64,000 bases of DNA from Desulfofustis sp. PB-SRB1 (GTDB taxonomy: Bacteria; Desulfobacterota; Desulfobulbia; Desulfobulbales; Desulfocapsaceae). The stretch lies in contig JAEQMT010000038.1 in NCBI GenBank assembly GCA_016722945.1, positions 62,001-126,000 on the forward strand. The letters are read 5' to 3'. The translations under genes and the position numbers were made by a program. Numbering within the stretch: position 1 is the first letter of the stretch; every line of letters starts with the position of its first letter. The notes under the pieces are model-generated. The model did no database searches. It had not been told where the DNA came from and was given only the letters and a program-made list of their open reading frames with translations. Of this stretch, positions 44,497 to 53,534 are shown in pieces.

Positions 44497-45471
44497 TTAT
44501 TCGCAGCGGATTAGCGCTGCCCCAGTTCCTCTTTCCGGTACCATTTCGGTGGAGCGAAGCGGAGCCGAAATGGTACCGGAGCTATCCGTGTTGAAATGAT
44601 CCTTTATTTCCGCACCCCCGCCCGTGCCCGCTCGATAGACTGATGTGGGCGTAAGATAGCCCAACGCCTGATGGGGGCGCTCGTCGTTATAATAGGTGAA
44701 ATACGCTCGGAGGCCACGGTACAATTCGGCAAAGAACTCGTACCCCTTGAGGTAAATATCCTCATATTTGACGCTGCGCCACAACCGCTCGACGAAAATA
44801 TTATCCAATGCCCTGCCCCGTCCATCCATGCTGATCGCAATCTTCGCATCCGTAAGCACCTTCGTAAAAGCCGTACTGGTAAATTGAGCCCCCTGGTCAG
44901 TGTTGAATATCTCAGGCGCACCATACGTACGGAGTGCTTCTTCCAGGCAGTCGATACAGAAGCCTGAATCAAGTGTATTTGACAACCGCCAGGCCAAGAC
45001 CCGACGAGAATACCAGTCCATGATCGCCACCAGATAGGCAAACCCGTGGGCCAACCGGATATAGGTGATATCGGCGCTCCACACTTGGTCTGGTCGCGTA
45101 ATGGCCACACCACGCAGCAGGTAAGGATAGATCTTATGGGTGGGATGCGGTTTGCTGGTATGAGGTCCGGGCAGCATGCCGGCAAGTCCGAGTACCTTCA
45201 TCAAACGCTGTACCCGCTTACGGTTGACCTGATACCCAGCATCACGTAACGATAAGACCATTCTCCTGCTGCCGTAAAAGGGACGGCGGGTGTACTCGGC
45301 ATCAATTAACCTCAGCAGTTTCAGATCCAGCTCGCTGACCGGAGTGTCACCCTTCCAGCACCGATAGACCCCTGAGCGGGTTACTCCGGCCAGTTCACAC
45401 TGGCGACTCAGCGATAGAGCTGAGGATTCGCCTGCTGGAGCAGGCTCTATCCAGGTTTGTCGAACGCTCAT
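44497..45471 (-). CDS. IS3-family transposase OrfB (DDE integrase)
   Basis: This 324-residue transposase has an HTH_21 region (YTRRPFYGSRRMVLSLRDAG) and an rve integrase core. The DDE residues are D in WSADITYIRLAHG, D in FNTDQGAQFTS and E in LWRSVKYEDIYLKGYE, followed by the typical HQALGYLTP. It is normally made as an OrfAB fusion by -1 frameshifting, since its frame overlaps orfA. The last 40 residues extend beyond the normal family end and are probably not needed. Confidence 0.92.
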   Translation of the reverse strand: MSVRQTWIEPAPAGESSALSLSRQCELAGVTRSGVYRCWKGDTPVSELDLKLLRLIDAEYTRRPFYGSRRMVLSLRDAGYQVNRKRVQRLMKVLGLAGMLPGPHTSKPHPTHKIYPYLLRGVAITRPDQVWSADITYIRLAHGFAYLVAIMDWYSRRVLAWRLSNTLDSGFCIDCLEEALRTYGAPEIFNTDQGAQFTSTAFTKVLTDAKIAISMDGRGRALDNIFVERLWRSVKYEDIYLKGYEFFAELYRGLRAYFTYYNDERPHQALGYLTPTSVYRAGTGGGAEIKDHFNTDSSGTISAPLRSTEMVPERGTGAALIRCE

Positions 45472-45761
45472 CGGCTCAGTCCGGACTTTTTTTTCAACCA
45501 GTCCAGCTCCATGTTCAACCGGCCGATTTCCGTGTATAATCTATCCGGCTCAGTGGCTTCGTCGCGTTTTTTGCGTCCCCGCTTGGTTTCAAACAGTGTC
45601 CCGGCTTGTTCGGTGATCGCCTTTTTCCAGTGGCCGACTTGCACCGGATGGACACCGTATGCCTGGGCAATTTCGTTAGTAGTCTGTACCCCACGGATCG
45701 CCTCCAAGCCAACCTTTGCCTTGAATGCCGCGGTGTAGGTCCTGCGCCTTTTTTCTGTCAT
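45468..45761 (-). CDS. IS3-family transposase OrfA
   Basis: This 97-residue DNA-binding component has an HTH (YTAAFKAKVGLEAIRGVQTT, then NEIAQAYGVHPVQVGHWKKA) and a leucine-zipper-like tail EIGRLNMELDWLKKK. It recognises the element ends and oligomerises with OrfB. It starts at an ATG and overlaps orfB by 4 bp. The A-rich lysine run near its 3' end holds the slippery site. Confidence 0.9.
   Translation of the reverse strand: MTEKRRRTYTAAFKAKVGLEAIRGVQTTNEIAQAYGVHPVQVGHWKKAITEQAGTLFETKRGRKKRDEATEPDRLYTEIGRLNMELDWLKKKSGLSR
45484..45496 (-). promoter_or_regulatory. Programmed -1 frameshift site (A8 run)
   Basis: On the minus strand the orfA codons TTG AAA AAA AAG contain eight A's. A -1 slip at A-AAA-AAG moves ribosomes into the orfB frame, the usual way IS3 elements make the full OrfAB transposase. 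Confidence 0.6.
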
Positions 45762-45879
45762 TTTTCAGTATCCCCGTTATGGTGAGGAAAATAACTTAAT
45801 TTGCTGTCCCATTTTTGGGGTCCACTATATAGATCTAGCCATAAAAAGTGAACGCCTCAGGGAACCTTGGAATTCCTTT

Positions 45880-45995
45880 CTACCGTCATTCCCGCGAAAG
45901 CGAGAATCCAGTAATCTCAAGCAATTATGGAAGCAAAATTCAGGACTCTTGATCTGGGCTCTGAACCTAATATCAGGGTTTATGACTCAACTGCC
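45880..45995. repeat. Decayed family-1 MITE, copy I
   Basis: TACCGTCATTCCCGCGAAAG, GAGAATCCAGTAATCTCAAG and the end-like GGGTTTATGACTCAAC recall copies B and E, but the core is largely replaced. It occupies the gap between the IS3 element and the next transposase. Apart from it I see nothing in 45825-46144 except the likely leader of the transposase. Confidence 0.45.
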
Positions 45996-46144
45996 TTAAA
46001 TGCAAAGGGAAAAACACCGAACAATCTCAGAACCTAAACACTTGCCCAAGGAAAAGAAAAATGGCACCTTTCTCATAGAAATTACCAAAAAACAAAGAGG
46101 AGGAAGGTGCCACGAAACAGCAAATTATTTTACCATGTATTCCG

Positions 46145-48337
46145 ATGGGCGCTACAGAAATCAACAGCCGTGTCGGAGTTTGGCGTGATGATCAGCAGTG
46201 GACCTATTTTTTGGGAGGTCACCCTGTTTATTCACATCGAGCTGATGACCGACGTATGTTCAGGCTCGTTACTGCCCAGCTTATTGAATCAGGAGGATGC
46301 CGGCAAGTCGATATCATACGAACCTTCGGAGTACCTAAAAGAAACGTAATCCGAGCCGTCAACAAACTTCGTCAAGAAGGAGTGGAAGGTTTTTTCAAGC
46401 CTCGTCCAGCCCGCCAAGGCGGGACAGTACTCACTCCGCCTGTTCTTGCGAAGGCACAATCGTTACTAGACGAACACCACAGCAGATCAGAAGTCGCCAA
46501 AGAACTTGGGGTGAAATATGACACTCTCCGAAAAGCAATAAATGACGGGCGGCTCAAAGAACCCACCCCCGCACCTGCAGTTTCAACCAAATCATCCCGT
46601 GATACGTTAGATACCAAAGCCGCGGAGCAATTGGGGACAGCCTGTACCAGAGTAGATGATCGTCTCGCTGCTGCCTTTGGGGAAAGTAGCGGAGCAATTA
46701 TCCGTTTTGAGCCCTGCCTGGATGTGCCTAAAGGTGGAGTTCTTTGCGGCCTTCCCGCACTGCTTGCAAACGGTCTGCTTCAAGGTGCTCAATCCCTGCT
46801 GGGTGAGGTAAAAGGATATTATCGCAGCGTACATATTCTTTTGTTACTCGCTTTTATGTCGTTGTGCCGGATCAAAACAGTTGAGCAACTGCGTGGATAT
46901 TCTCCCGGGGAGTTCGGCAAGTTGGTCGGGCTGGATCGTGTACCGGAGGTTCGCTGTCTACGAGAGAAATTGGACCAACTCAGTCTGGATGATTCGGCTG
47001 AAAAATGGGGTGCACATCTCAGCCGGCAGTGGATGGAGGCCGACCCCGAAGCTGCCGGCACACTTTATATTGACGGCCATGTGCGGGTATATCATGGCAA
47101 CAAAACAAAATTACCGAGAAAATACGTATCCCGAGACCGTCTTTGTCTTCGCGGTGTTTGTGATTACTGGGTCAACGATGCCGTCGGCAATCCTTTCTTT
47201 GTTGTGGAAAAGACTGTCGACCCGGGGATGCTCACGACTTTGGAAAGCGATATTATCCCCCGCCTGTTGCGGGATGTTCCTGGGCAGCCCAGCCCGGAGG
47301 AACGAGAAGCAGATCCCCACCTCGGCAGGATCACCATTGTTTTTGACCGTGAAGGATACAGTCCCGCCTTTTTTAAGCGCATGTGGCGAGAATACAGGAT
47401 CAGCTGCATTACCTATCACAAATTCCCCGGCGGTGCATGGCCGGAAGAATGGTTTGATGAGCAAGAGGTTACCATGCCGCAAGGAGAAACACTCACTATG
47501 CGTCTTGCAGAAATGGGAAGCCTGGTCGGCTCCGGCAAAGATGCCGTTTGGATGCGTGAGGTTCGAAAGTTGACCGATTCCGGTCACCAAACCAGCCTGA
47601 TCAGTACGGCCTATGCCTTACCACATATACAGCTAGCGGCGCAGATGTTTAGCCGGTGGTGTCAGGAAAACTTCTTCGGTTACATGATGCGTCACTTTGC
47701 CATAGACCTGCTTGCGGAATATGGCGTCGACGATTTACCCACTGATGAAAAAGTGATCAATCCGACCTGGAGGGATTTGACGAAACAGAAACATTCTCTG
47801 GTAAGTAAACTTCGATACCGTCAGGCTCGTTTTGCCGAAATGACGATACATCCAAAGGCTGCAGAAGACACCAAAAGATACCGCAATTGGATACGAAAAA
47901 AAGCTGATCTGTTGGAGCAAATTCAGCATCTTGAGCATGAGATTGGGGAACGCAAAGCCAAACTCAAAAAAACACCACACTATATCACCTGGGATGCCCT
48001 TGAAGGGACTGAAGCATTCCAGCAATTAGTTCCCGGCCGTAAGCGGCTGCTGGATACGGTTAAAATGATCGCATACCGAGCGGAGACTGCAATGGCTACT
48101 ATGTTGAAAGGGCCTACCGTAGATACACCGGCAGCCAGACGATTGCTCCAGGATTTGTTTATGACCGAAGCGGATATCTTTCCTGATGTTGATAATAAAA
48201 TACTTCGAATACGGGTTCACTCCGCGTCTAGACCAGCAGCTAATAGATCATTGCAAGGTCTCTTTGATCAGCTCAACGATTCTGAGATGATTTATCCCGG
48301 AACCGGAATGCGGCTTGTCTATGAAAGGGGAAATTAG
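46145..48337 (+). CDS. Large DDE-type transposase-like protein
   Basis: This protein of about 730 residues has an N-terminal helix-turn-helix (CRQVDIIRTFGVPKRNVIRA, residues 55-80) and a second HTH-like AKELGVKYDTLRKAINDG. An RNase-H-like core follows, with acidic residues in TLYIDGHVRVYHG, ITIVFDREGYSPAFF and WCQENFFGYMMRHFA, the likely D, D, E triad. A long Lys/Arg-rich coiled region follows. The length and order match large unclassified transposases found in many deltaproteobacteria. Family resemblance continues upstream of the ATG (QIILPCIPMGATEI, no ATG before a TAG at about 46075), so a non-AUG start near the AGGAGG at 46098 is possible. No terminal repeats were found. Confidence 0.75.
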   Translation: MGATEINSRVGVWRDDQQWTYFLGGHPVYSHRADDRRMFRLVTAQLIESGGCRQVDIIRTFGVPKRNVIRAVNKLRQEGVEGFFKPRPARQGGTVLTPPVLAKAQSLLDEHHSRSEVAKELGVKYDTLRKAINDGRLKEPTPAPAVSTKSSRDTLDTKAAEQLGTACTRVDDRLAAAFGESSGAIIRFEPCLDVPKGGVLCGLPALLANGLLQGAQSLLGEVKGYYRSVHILLLLAFMSLCRIKTVEQLRGYSPGEFGKLVGLDRVPEVRCLREKLDQLSLDDSAEKWGAHLSRQWMEADPEAAGTLYIDGHVRVYHGNKTKLPRKYVSRDRLCLRGVCDYWVNDAVGNPFFVVEKTVDPGMLTTLESDIIPRLLRDVPGQPSPEEREADPHLGRITIVFDREGYSPAFFKRMWREYRISCITYHKFPGGAWPEEWFDEQEVTMPQGETLTMRLAEMGSLVGSGKDAVWMREVRKLTDSGHQTSLISTAYALPHIQLAAQMFSRWCQENFFGYMMRHFAIDLLAEYGVDDLPTDEKVINPTWRDLTKQKHSLVSKLRYRQARFAEMTIHPKAAEDTKRYRNWIRKKADLLEQIQHLEHEIGERKAKLKKTPHYITWDALEGTEAFQQLVPGRKRLLDTVKMIAYRAETAMATMLKGPTVDTPAARRLLQDLFMTEADIFPDVDNKILRIRVHSASRPAANRSLQGLFDQLNDSEMIYPGTGMRLVYERGN

Positions 48338-48469
48338 TTTGTTAAAAAGCTAACTTGAGTGTCACCTAAACTTCCCAGAAGTAAAGAGTTCTGAAATTAA
48401 CTTCGCACGACGGAAACAGGTTTTTTTCCCCTTGTTGGTCAAAAAATGTTATCCGGGCAATAGTACCCT

Positions 48470-48540
48470 CGCGCGTGCGTTAAGATATTCCTCGCGCCCC
48501 GATCTTTATAGAAAATCTGATTTTCCAATGCTCCCGTAAT
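48470..48540. repeat. Partial family-2 MITE (right half)
   Basis: CGTTAAGATATTCCTCGCGC, CGATCTT and TTTTCCAATGCTCCCGTAAT match the right half of 37237-37385. The left half is missing. The rest of the 237-bp gap after the transposase has no gene. Confidence 0.5.
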
Positions 48541-48574
48541 GGACGATTCAAATTTCGTTCCCCATCTCAACAAA

Positions 48575-49981
48575 TCATTTTTCCTCGGCCATCAATAATT
48601 GCAGTAGTTCGTCTTTATCTATATCGGGGTCGGCGGCAATGATTCGTGCGGCCCGGCCGGCCACATGGGCGGTGGCGATGGAGGTGCCGGCAAAACGCTG
48701 GGACACACCGCTGTACTGTTCAGAAAACTCCGCCATACCCGGGGCGTACAGCGAGACAAAATCACCATGGTTGGACGACTCCCAACGACCGCCCAACTCA
48801 TCCAGGGCGCCAACCCCGATGACGGTATTGTAGGCGGCAGGATATACCTTGTTGCCCGAGGGTTCGTTTCCGGCCGCGCCGATAAGCAACAGACCGTTCT
48901 GATCGGCAAATTCCATGGCCTGTTCCAGCAGGGGGCTTGGTGTCTCGGTACCCCAGCTCATGCTGACAACCCGGGCATTATTGGCAAGGGCGTAGTGAAG
49001 GCCGCGCATAAGGGTAAAATCTGAGGTAAAGCCGTTATCATCAAAGGCCCTGATCGCCAGCACCGAAGTGGTGTCCGTGCTATCATCGGCAACGCCGAGC
49101 GGCCTGACGGCGCCGGCGGCAAGCAGCGACATGTGGGTGCCGTGGCCGATACCATCGTGAATGGTGGAGCTATCCGCCACTGCGTCATAGACCCCGGCAA
49201 TATAGGGCGCGTCATCCATGGCGGCGTGCAGACCGCTATCCAACACCGCGATGACTGCCGGCTGACTACCGGTAAAAGCCTGAAATGCGTTTGTTGCGGC
49301 CGGCTCCGGCAAAAGGTTCCCGTGCTCGGTATTGAGGAGATAGGCTGTGTCCGGTGCAACCGGAGCGATATCCTCAAGTGCGGCGATTAATTCGGCGCGT
49401 CGTGCTGTACTCATATCCGCCGGCAGGATAACTCGGATAATCCCGGCTGGCGCAAAACCCCCACTGATAGCGGCGCCGTACGCGGAAAGCACGGTGCTGA
49501 TGCGCTCAATCTCAACTCCGGGAAGTAGTTGCACCAGCACATAATTTTTGACGATATAGCCGCCATCTTCGGTTTGCTGCACGGCAAGATTCACCGGCGC
49601 CGCGACCCTTCCGGGCGAACGTCGGGAAGCCCCCCTGAATATTTCTATGCGCTCCAGGCTCTGGCGCCCCCCAGCACCTGCCCGCCAGGTCAGACTGTAG
49701 CTGTAATCTTTGATGATGGCGGCAAGGGCGATATCGATGGGACGCTCACTGAAATCGGCGCTGATCGGTGGATCGATAGTTGGATCGCGAGAGATACGAA
49801 CCCCCCTGCGGGAGATTTCACCCAGAATTTTGGAAAGCGGAGTTTGGGTGACCCTTAGGGTGAGGCGGTTGTCCTCAAAAATGATATGTCCCCCCGCCTC
49901 CGCACCGCATACCGGCGCACAAAAAACCGCCAGCCCCAACCAGACCAGCCACGCCGCCAGTCTATGAAACCTTCTCAACAT
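48575..49981 (-). CDS. Secreted subtilase with N-terminal STN-like domain
   Basis: This 468-residue S8-family serine protease has a signal peptide (LAAWLVWLGLAVFCAPVCGA). A secretin/TonB short N-terminal-like domain (residues 30-105: TLRVTQTPLSKILGEISRRG, then ISADFSERPIDIAL) follows, then a propeptide-like region (VLVQLLPGVEIERISTVLSA). The catalytic triad is D248 in IAVLDSGLH, H283 in GIGHGTHMSLL and S434 in FAGTSIATAHVAG, with the oxyanion Asn in GAAGNEPSG. It is the last gene of the type II secretion operon, 11 bp after gspD. It may be a secreted substrate or a processing protease of this system. The STN-like domain on a protease is unusual. Confidence 0.85.
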   Translation of the reverse strand: MLRRFHRLAAWLVWLGLAVFCAPVCGAEAGGHIIFEDNRLTLRVTQTPLSKILGEISRRGVRISRDPTIDPPISADFSERPIDIALAAIIKDYSYSLTWRAGAGGRQSLERIEIFRGASRRSPGRVAAPVNLAVQQTEDGGYIVKNYVLVQLLPGVEIERISTVLSAYGAAISGGFAPAGIIRVILPADMSTARRAELIAALEDIAPVAPDTAYLLNTEHGNLLPEPAATNAFQAFTGSQPAVIAVLDSGLHAAMDDAPYIAGVYDAVADSSTIHDGIGHGTHMSLLAAGAVRPLGVADDSTDTTSVLAIRAFDDNGFTSDFTLMRGLHYALANNARVVSMSWGTETPSPLLEQAMEFADQNGLLLIGAAGNEPSGNKVYPAAYNTVIGVGALDELGGRWESSNHGDFVSLYAPGMAEFSEQYSGVSQRFAGTSIATAHVAGRAARIIAADPDIDKDELLQLLMAEEK

Positions 49982-49992
49982 GGCGACACCGG

Positions 49993-52257
49993 CTATGGCC
50001 GGGAGCCGGCGCCAGAGGCTTCACCCTGGCGCATCAACTGATCTACGTTGCGGATGTTCTCACTGGCGATCTGGAGCAATGGGATAGTGGTCTGGGTTGT
50101 GCGGTCCGGCCCCAGCACACTCTGATCGGTGCCGGTCTCCACAACCTGCTGGTAAAACTGTCTGGCGGCCTGATAGTTGCCCTCCTTTTCATGGGCGACA
50201 CCGAGGTTGATCAGGGCATAGGGATCATCAGGAGTAATAGCCAGGGCCTGGCTCAGGTAGGCCTTGGCCTCGGTATAGTTGCCGTCGCGCAGCTTTTCGT
50301 AGCCGATATCGGCCAGCACAATGGCGTTATCCGGGTTTTCCGGACGACGCAGTTCTTTTTCCACCTGGGGCATAACGTTGCCCAGCTGATCTTCCTTTTC
50401 CAGGGTCACCCGGGCGATTTCAGCGGGGTTGCGAACGATGTGCGGGGTAATGAAGATAAACATATTGGTGCGTTGATCAGAAGTCCCCTTGGTCTTGAAG
50501 AGCCAGCCGAGCAGCGGAATATCTCCCAGCAGGGGAATTTTGAATTCATTATCAGTCACATCCTGGCCGATAATCCCCCCAATAACCACGGTGTCGCGGT
50601 CGTTGACGATTACCGAGGTACTGGCGCGCCGGGTAAAGGTGGTGGGAGTTCGTATCTCCGGTGCACTCTTGAGCTTTGAGACTTCCGTGCTAATCTCCAG
50701 ACGCAGGGTGTCAGCCTGGCTGATATGGGGCGTTATGCTGAGGGTGGTGGCCACATCCCGATATTCATAGTTAGAGTAATCCTGCAGGGCGTCGGTGGTG
50801 TTTTCGCTCACCAGAAAAGGGACATTTTCACCCACCGTGATCTCCGCCTCCTTGTTATCGGTGGTGAGAATCTGCGGGGTAGAGATAATATTGATGGTGG
50901 AGTCGCTCTCATAGGCACGAAGAACGGCAGCGATATTGGGAAAGGTTACCCCGCCGATCTGGATCCCCTGTTTGAGGATGCCAAGGGTATAGCCGGTGGG
51001 CAGGGATGGGGGATCGCTGCGAATTCCGGAAAGAACGCCGTAGGGCGGGTCGCCGGAAAACCCGGTGGCAATCTGTCCGGTGCCGTCGTCAAACGTACCG
51101 CCGGCCAGCCATTCGACACCGATATCAAGTGATTTATCCATGTTCACTTCCATGATAAGGGCCTCCAGGTAAACCATGCGACGGGGAATATCGAGTTTTT
51201 CGATCACCTCTCTGAGCACCGCATACTCGGTGCGGGAGGCGGTAATGATAAGGGCATTGGTCTCGGCATCCGGCATGATGGTGACATCGCTGGATATAGC
51301 CGGCACCTTGCCCTCTTCTACAGCTGTTTCCTGCTGTTTGGGCAGTGCGGTCAGCACCTTGGAGAGTTCAGCGGCGGTGGCGTTCTGCAGATAATAGACG
51401 TGGATGTTGCCTTCTCCCCGTTGCGCCTCGGTGTCGAGCTGGGCGATCAATTCCTTGATCCGCATACTGTCTTCCGGAAGTGCCATAATGATCAACGCAT
51501 TGATGCGCTCGTAGGGCACCACCGCGAACATCTCCTGAGAGGCGGCTCCACCCTGGGCCTGCGGCCGCAGTGATTTCTGATAGATGGAGGTAATCACTTG
51601 AGATATCTTCTGGGAATTGGCGTACTCCAGCAGAATCACCTCGATTTCCTCACGGGTTCGCTCTACGTCCAGCATCCTGACGATTTCCAACAAACGATCG
51701 ATATTGGAGAGGGTATCGGTGATAATGAGCATGCCCGACTGGGTATGGGCAATCATCACCGAGGTTTTCGAAACCAGCGGTTGCAGCACCTTCTGCATCT
51801 CCAGGGGGCTGGTGTAGCTAAGCGGAATCAATTGCGTCACCACCCGGTCATCAGGCTGGATACCGGCCTCTCCAATCAGGGTGTCGATGGGGCGAGAGCG
51901 GGCCTCCACCGTTGGAATGACCTTGACCACCGAACCGGCCTTAACGGTGGTAAGACCGTGCACCTCGAGAACAGATTCGAAAACCCGATAGGCGTCGCGC
52001 TCGGAAATGCGTGTCGGTGAAACGATGGTGACATTACCCTGAACGGACGGGTCAACAATAAAATTGGTGCCGGTCAATTCACTGATATACTTGATGAAAA
52101 GCTGGATATCGACATTGTCGAAATCAATGGTGATGTAGCGTTCATCAGAGGGTTGGTCGACACCATCGGTGAACTCAGGGGACTGGGCAAGCACCGAGTG
52201 GTTACTCGCCAAAAAACTCAACAGACAACATATAAACAGGGTAAATCGTTTCTTCAT
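49993..52257 (-). CDS. gspD: Type II secretion outer-membrane secretin GspD, with C-terminal TPR
   Basis: This secretin of 754 residues forms the outer-membrane pore of the T2SS. It has a signal peptide (LFICCLLSFLASNHSVLA), an N0 domain (ITIDFDNVDIQLFIKYISEL), then N1-N3 repeats (for example VIPTVEARSRPIDTLIGEAG and VVPYERINALIIMA). The secretin core has VPFLVSENTTD and VVIGGIIGQDVTDNEFKIPL, then LLGDIPLLGWLF. After about residue 690 two TPR-like repeats follow (GYEKLRDGNYTEAKAYLSQA and DPYALINLGVAHEKEGNYQA), which are not usual at the C-terminus of GspD. I place the start at the ATG at 52257 (signal peptide); the longer open frame includes the end of the lipoprotein gene. Confidence 0.94.
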   Translation of the reverse strand: MKKRFTLFICCLLSFLASNHSVLAQSPEFTDGVDQPSDERYITIDFDNVDIQLFIKYISELTGTNFIVDPSVQGNVTIVSPTRISERDAYRVFESVLEVHGLTTVKAGSVVKVIPTVEARSRPIDTLIGEAGIQPDDRVVTQLIPLSYTSPLEMQKVLQPLVSKTSVMIAHTQSGMLIITDTLSNIDRLLEIVRMLDVERTREEIEVILLEYANSQKISQVITSIYQKSLRPQAQGGAASQEMFAVVPYERINALIIMALPEDSMRIKELIAQLDTEAQRGEGNIHVYYLQNATAAELSKVLTALPKQQETAVEEGKVPAISSDVTIMPDAETNALIITASRTEYAVLREVIEKLDIPRRMVYLEALIMEVNMDKSLDIGVEWLAGGTFDDGTGQIATGFSGDPPYGVLSGIRSDPPSLPTGYTLGILKQGIQIGGVTFPNIAAVLRAYESDSTINIISTPQILTTDNKEAEITVGENVPFLVSENTTDALQDYSNYEYRDVATTLSITPHISQADTLRLEISTEVSKLKSAPEIRTPTTFTRRASTSVIVNDRDTVVIGGIIGQDVTDNEFKIPLLGDIPLLGWLFKTKGTSDQRTNMFIFITPHIVRNPAEIARVTLEKEDQLGNVMPQVEKELRRPENPDNAIVLADIGYEKLRDGNYTEAKAYLSQALAITPDDPYALINLGVAHEKEGNYQAARQFYQQVVETGTDQSVLGPDRTTQTTIPLLQIASENIRNVDQLMRQGEASGAGSRP

Positions 52258-52261
52258 GGGA

Positions 52262-53371
52262 TCACTGTGCTTCTTCTTGTAACATCGAGGTATCAACCGT
52301 GAACCTCGCCCGTCTCCGGTCGTTCTGGTCAAGGAGGTCCAGGGTGGACTGATCCAGACGATAGGTCTCGGTCTCGTCGAGGGCGGTGAGAAAATCATTT
52401 TCCGCGGCCATGGCTCCGTTACAGACGATTCGGCTGGCCTGGTGGCGGTTGATGAGAAAGACATCGCCCTTGACCAGATAGGTGCCGCTGAACCGGTTGC
52501 ACCCCCCATAGCCGGTCAGGGTACGATCAGCCGCCATGCTCAGAAAGGCGCGTGCCCTGCCTTCTGGAGCCTCAACAGGCTGATCGTTGAGCTCAACCAG
52601 GCGCCAGAAGGTACCGGTGAGGTTTGCCTCAAGCTGATTTCCCTGGCAGTCAAGATTGGGGTATACGCGGCGCAGTCTATCGACGACGATTTCCTCCCCG
52701 GATCCCGACAAACCATCAAAGCTGGGCCGCAATGACCCAAAAAAGGAGATCAGAAGCGGCTGCCCCTGACTCAGAGGGGTATTGAGGTAGCGTTGCACGA
52801 GTTCGTCATAGGCACCGTCACGGGCAACCGCAAACTTCTGCTCGCCGGCACACTCGGTAATACTGGCGCTCTCGCCATCAAAAAAGAACATCCCCCTGGC
52901 CCTGACCACATCCGGAAAAGGATCGACCAGATCAGCAATGGTGAGATCATAGCGGATCTGATCTTCCGGTAAGGCACCCTCCCAATTGACAAAGCGGAGC
53001 CGGTTTTTGCTCATAATCCGGTAGGTTTTCAGCCGTCCCCGTTCTTTGCCCAGAACGATCAGACTGCCGCCCGATGAATAACGCCAGCGCTCCATCTGCG
53101 CCTCGATACGGGGAGCTTCGTCCACATTGTGGTAGGTCTTGCGGAGCTGATACAAAAAATCGGGCCGCAGGGTAAGTGCTATTTCGACGTATTCACAGTC
53201 ATCGCAAGGGATGGCGCCGGTGAAGGTGGCCGGCAGGGGCAGCTGCACGGTCGGCTGCTGTGGAGAAACCACCGAGTTGCTTTCTAGAGGGCCGTGATTC
53301 GTGCATCCGCTGAGCGCCAGCACTATCGAGAGGAGCAGCACTGATACAATTGTTTCAAACCGCATAATCAT
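52262..53371 (-). CDS. Lipoprotein with NlpE and META domains
   Basis: This lipoprotein of about 369 residues has a lipobox (VLALSGCT) at residue 23, an NlpE-like domain with the CxxC motif CDDCEYVEIALTLRPDFLYQ, and a C-terminal META/HslJ-like domain (LTGTFWRLVELNDQPVEAPE, GYGGCNRFSGTY). NlpE senses envelope stress at the outer membrane in enterobacteria. I choose the ATG at 53371; the open frame further upstream runs through a MITE. The MITE ends just at this start, so promoter and ribosome site may be changed. It sits between gspC and gspD and could act in outer-membrane assembly or sensing of the secretin, possibly replacing a GspS-type pilotin. Confidence 0.8.
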   Translation of the reverse strand: MIMRFETIVSVLLLSIVLALSGCTNHGPLESNSVVSPQQPTVQLPLPATFTGAIPCDDCEYVEIALTLRPDFLYQLRKTYHNVDEAPRIEAQMERWRYSSGGSLIVLGKERGRLKTYRIMSKNRLRFVNWEGALPEDQIRYDLTIADLVDPFPDVVRARGMFFFDGESASITECAGEQKFAVARDGAYDELVQRYLNTPLSQGQPLLISFFGSLRPSFDGLSGSGEEIVVDRLRRVYPNLDCQGNQLEANLTGTFWRLVELNDQPVEAPEGRARAFLSMAADRTLTGYGGCNRFSGTYLVKGDVFLINRHQASRIVCNGAMAAENDFLTALDETETYRLDQSTLDLLDQNDRRRARFTVDTSMLQEEAQ

Positions 53372-53534
53372 GATGGCGTCGTAAAAACTTCGCTCTACGT
53401 CGTCGTGGGATCGTTTTGACTTCTCGACGTACCAGTTGTACGCCTGCGAGGTCAAAACGACCACCACTCCTAGTAGAGCTGTGTTTTTACTTAGCCATCT
53501 TAACCTGCAAGTCTGACTTTTTACGACTTCATCA
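53371..53534. repeat. Family-1-related MITE, copy H, with different interior
   Basis: The ends TGATGGCGTCGTAAAAAC and GTTTTTACGACTTCATCA type (here CTTTTTACGACTTCATCA) are inverted. The body differs from other copies and contains a long inverted pair ATCGTTTTGACTTC and GAGGTCAAAACGACC. It touches the lipoprotein start and is directly joined to copy G. Confidence 0.65.

Larger units (their letters stand above)
44443..45824 (-). mobile_element. IS3-family insertion sequence
   Basis: The ends TGGACCCCAAGTCAAGGACA and, in complement, TGGACCCCAAAAATGGGACA match at 15 of 20 bases and bound a 1382-bp element. It contains overlapping orfA and orfB on the minus strand with a slippery A8 run. No clear target duplication is seen in the flanks. 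Both frames look intact, so it may be active. Confidence 0.85.
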
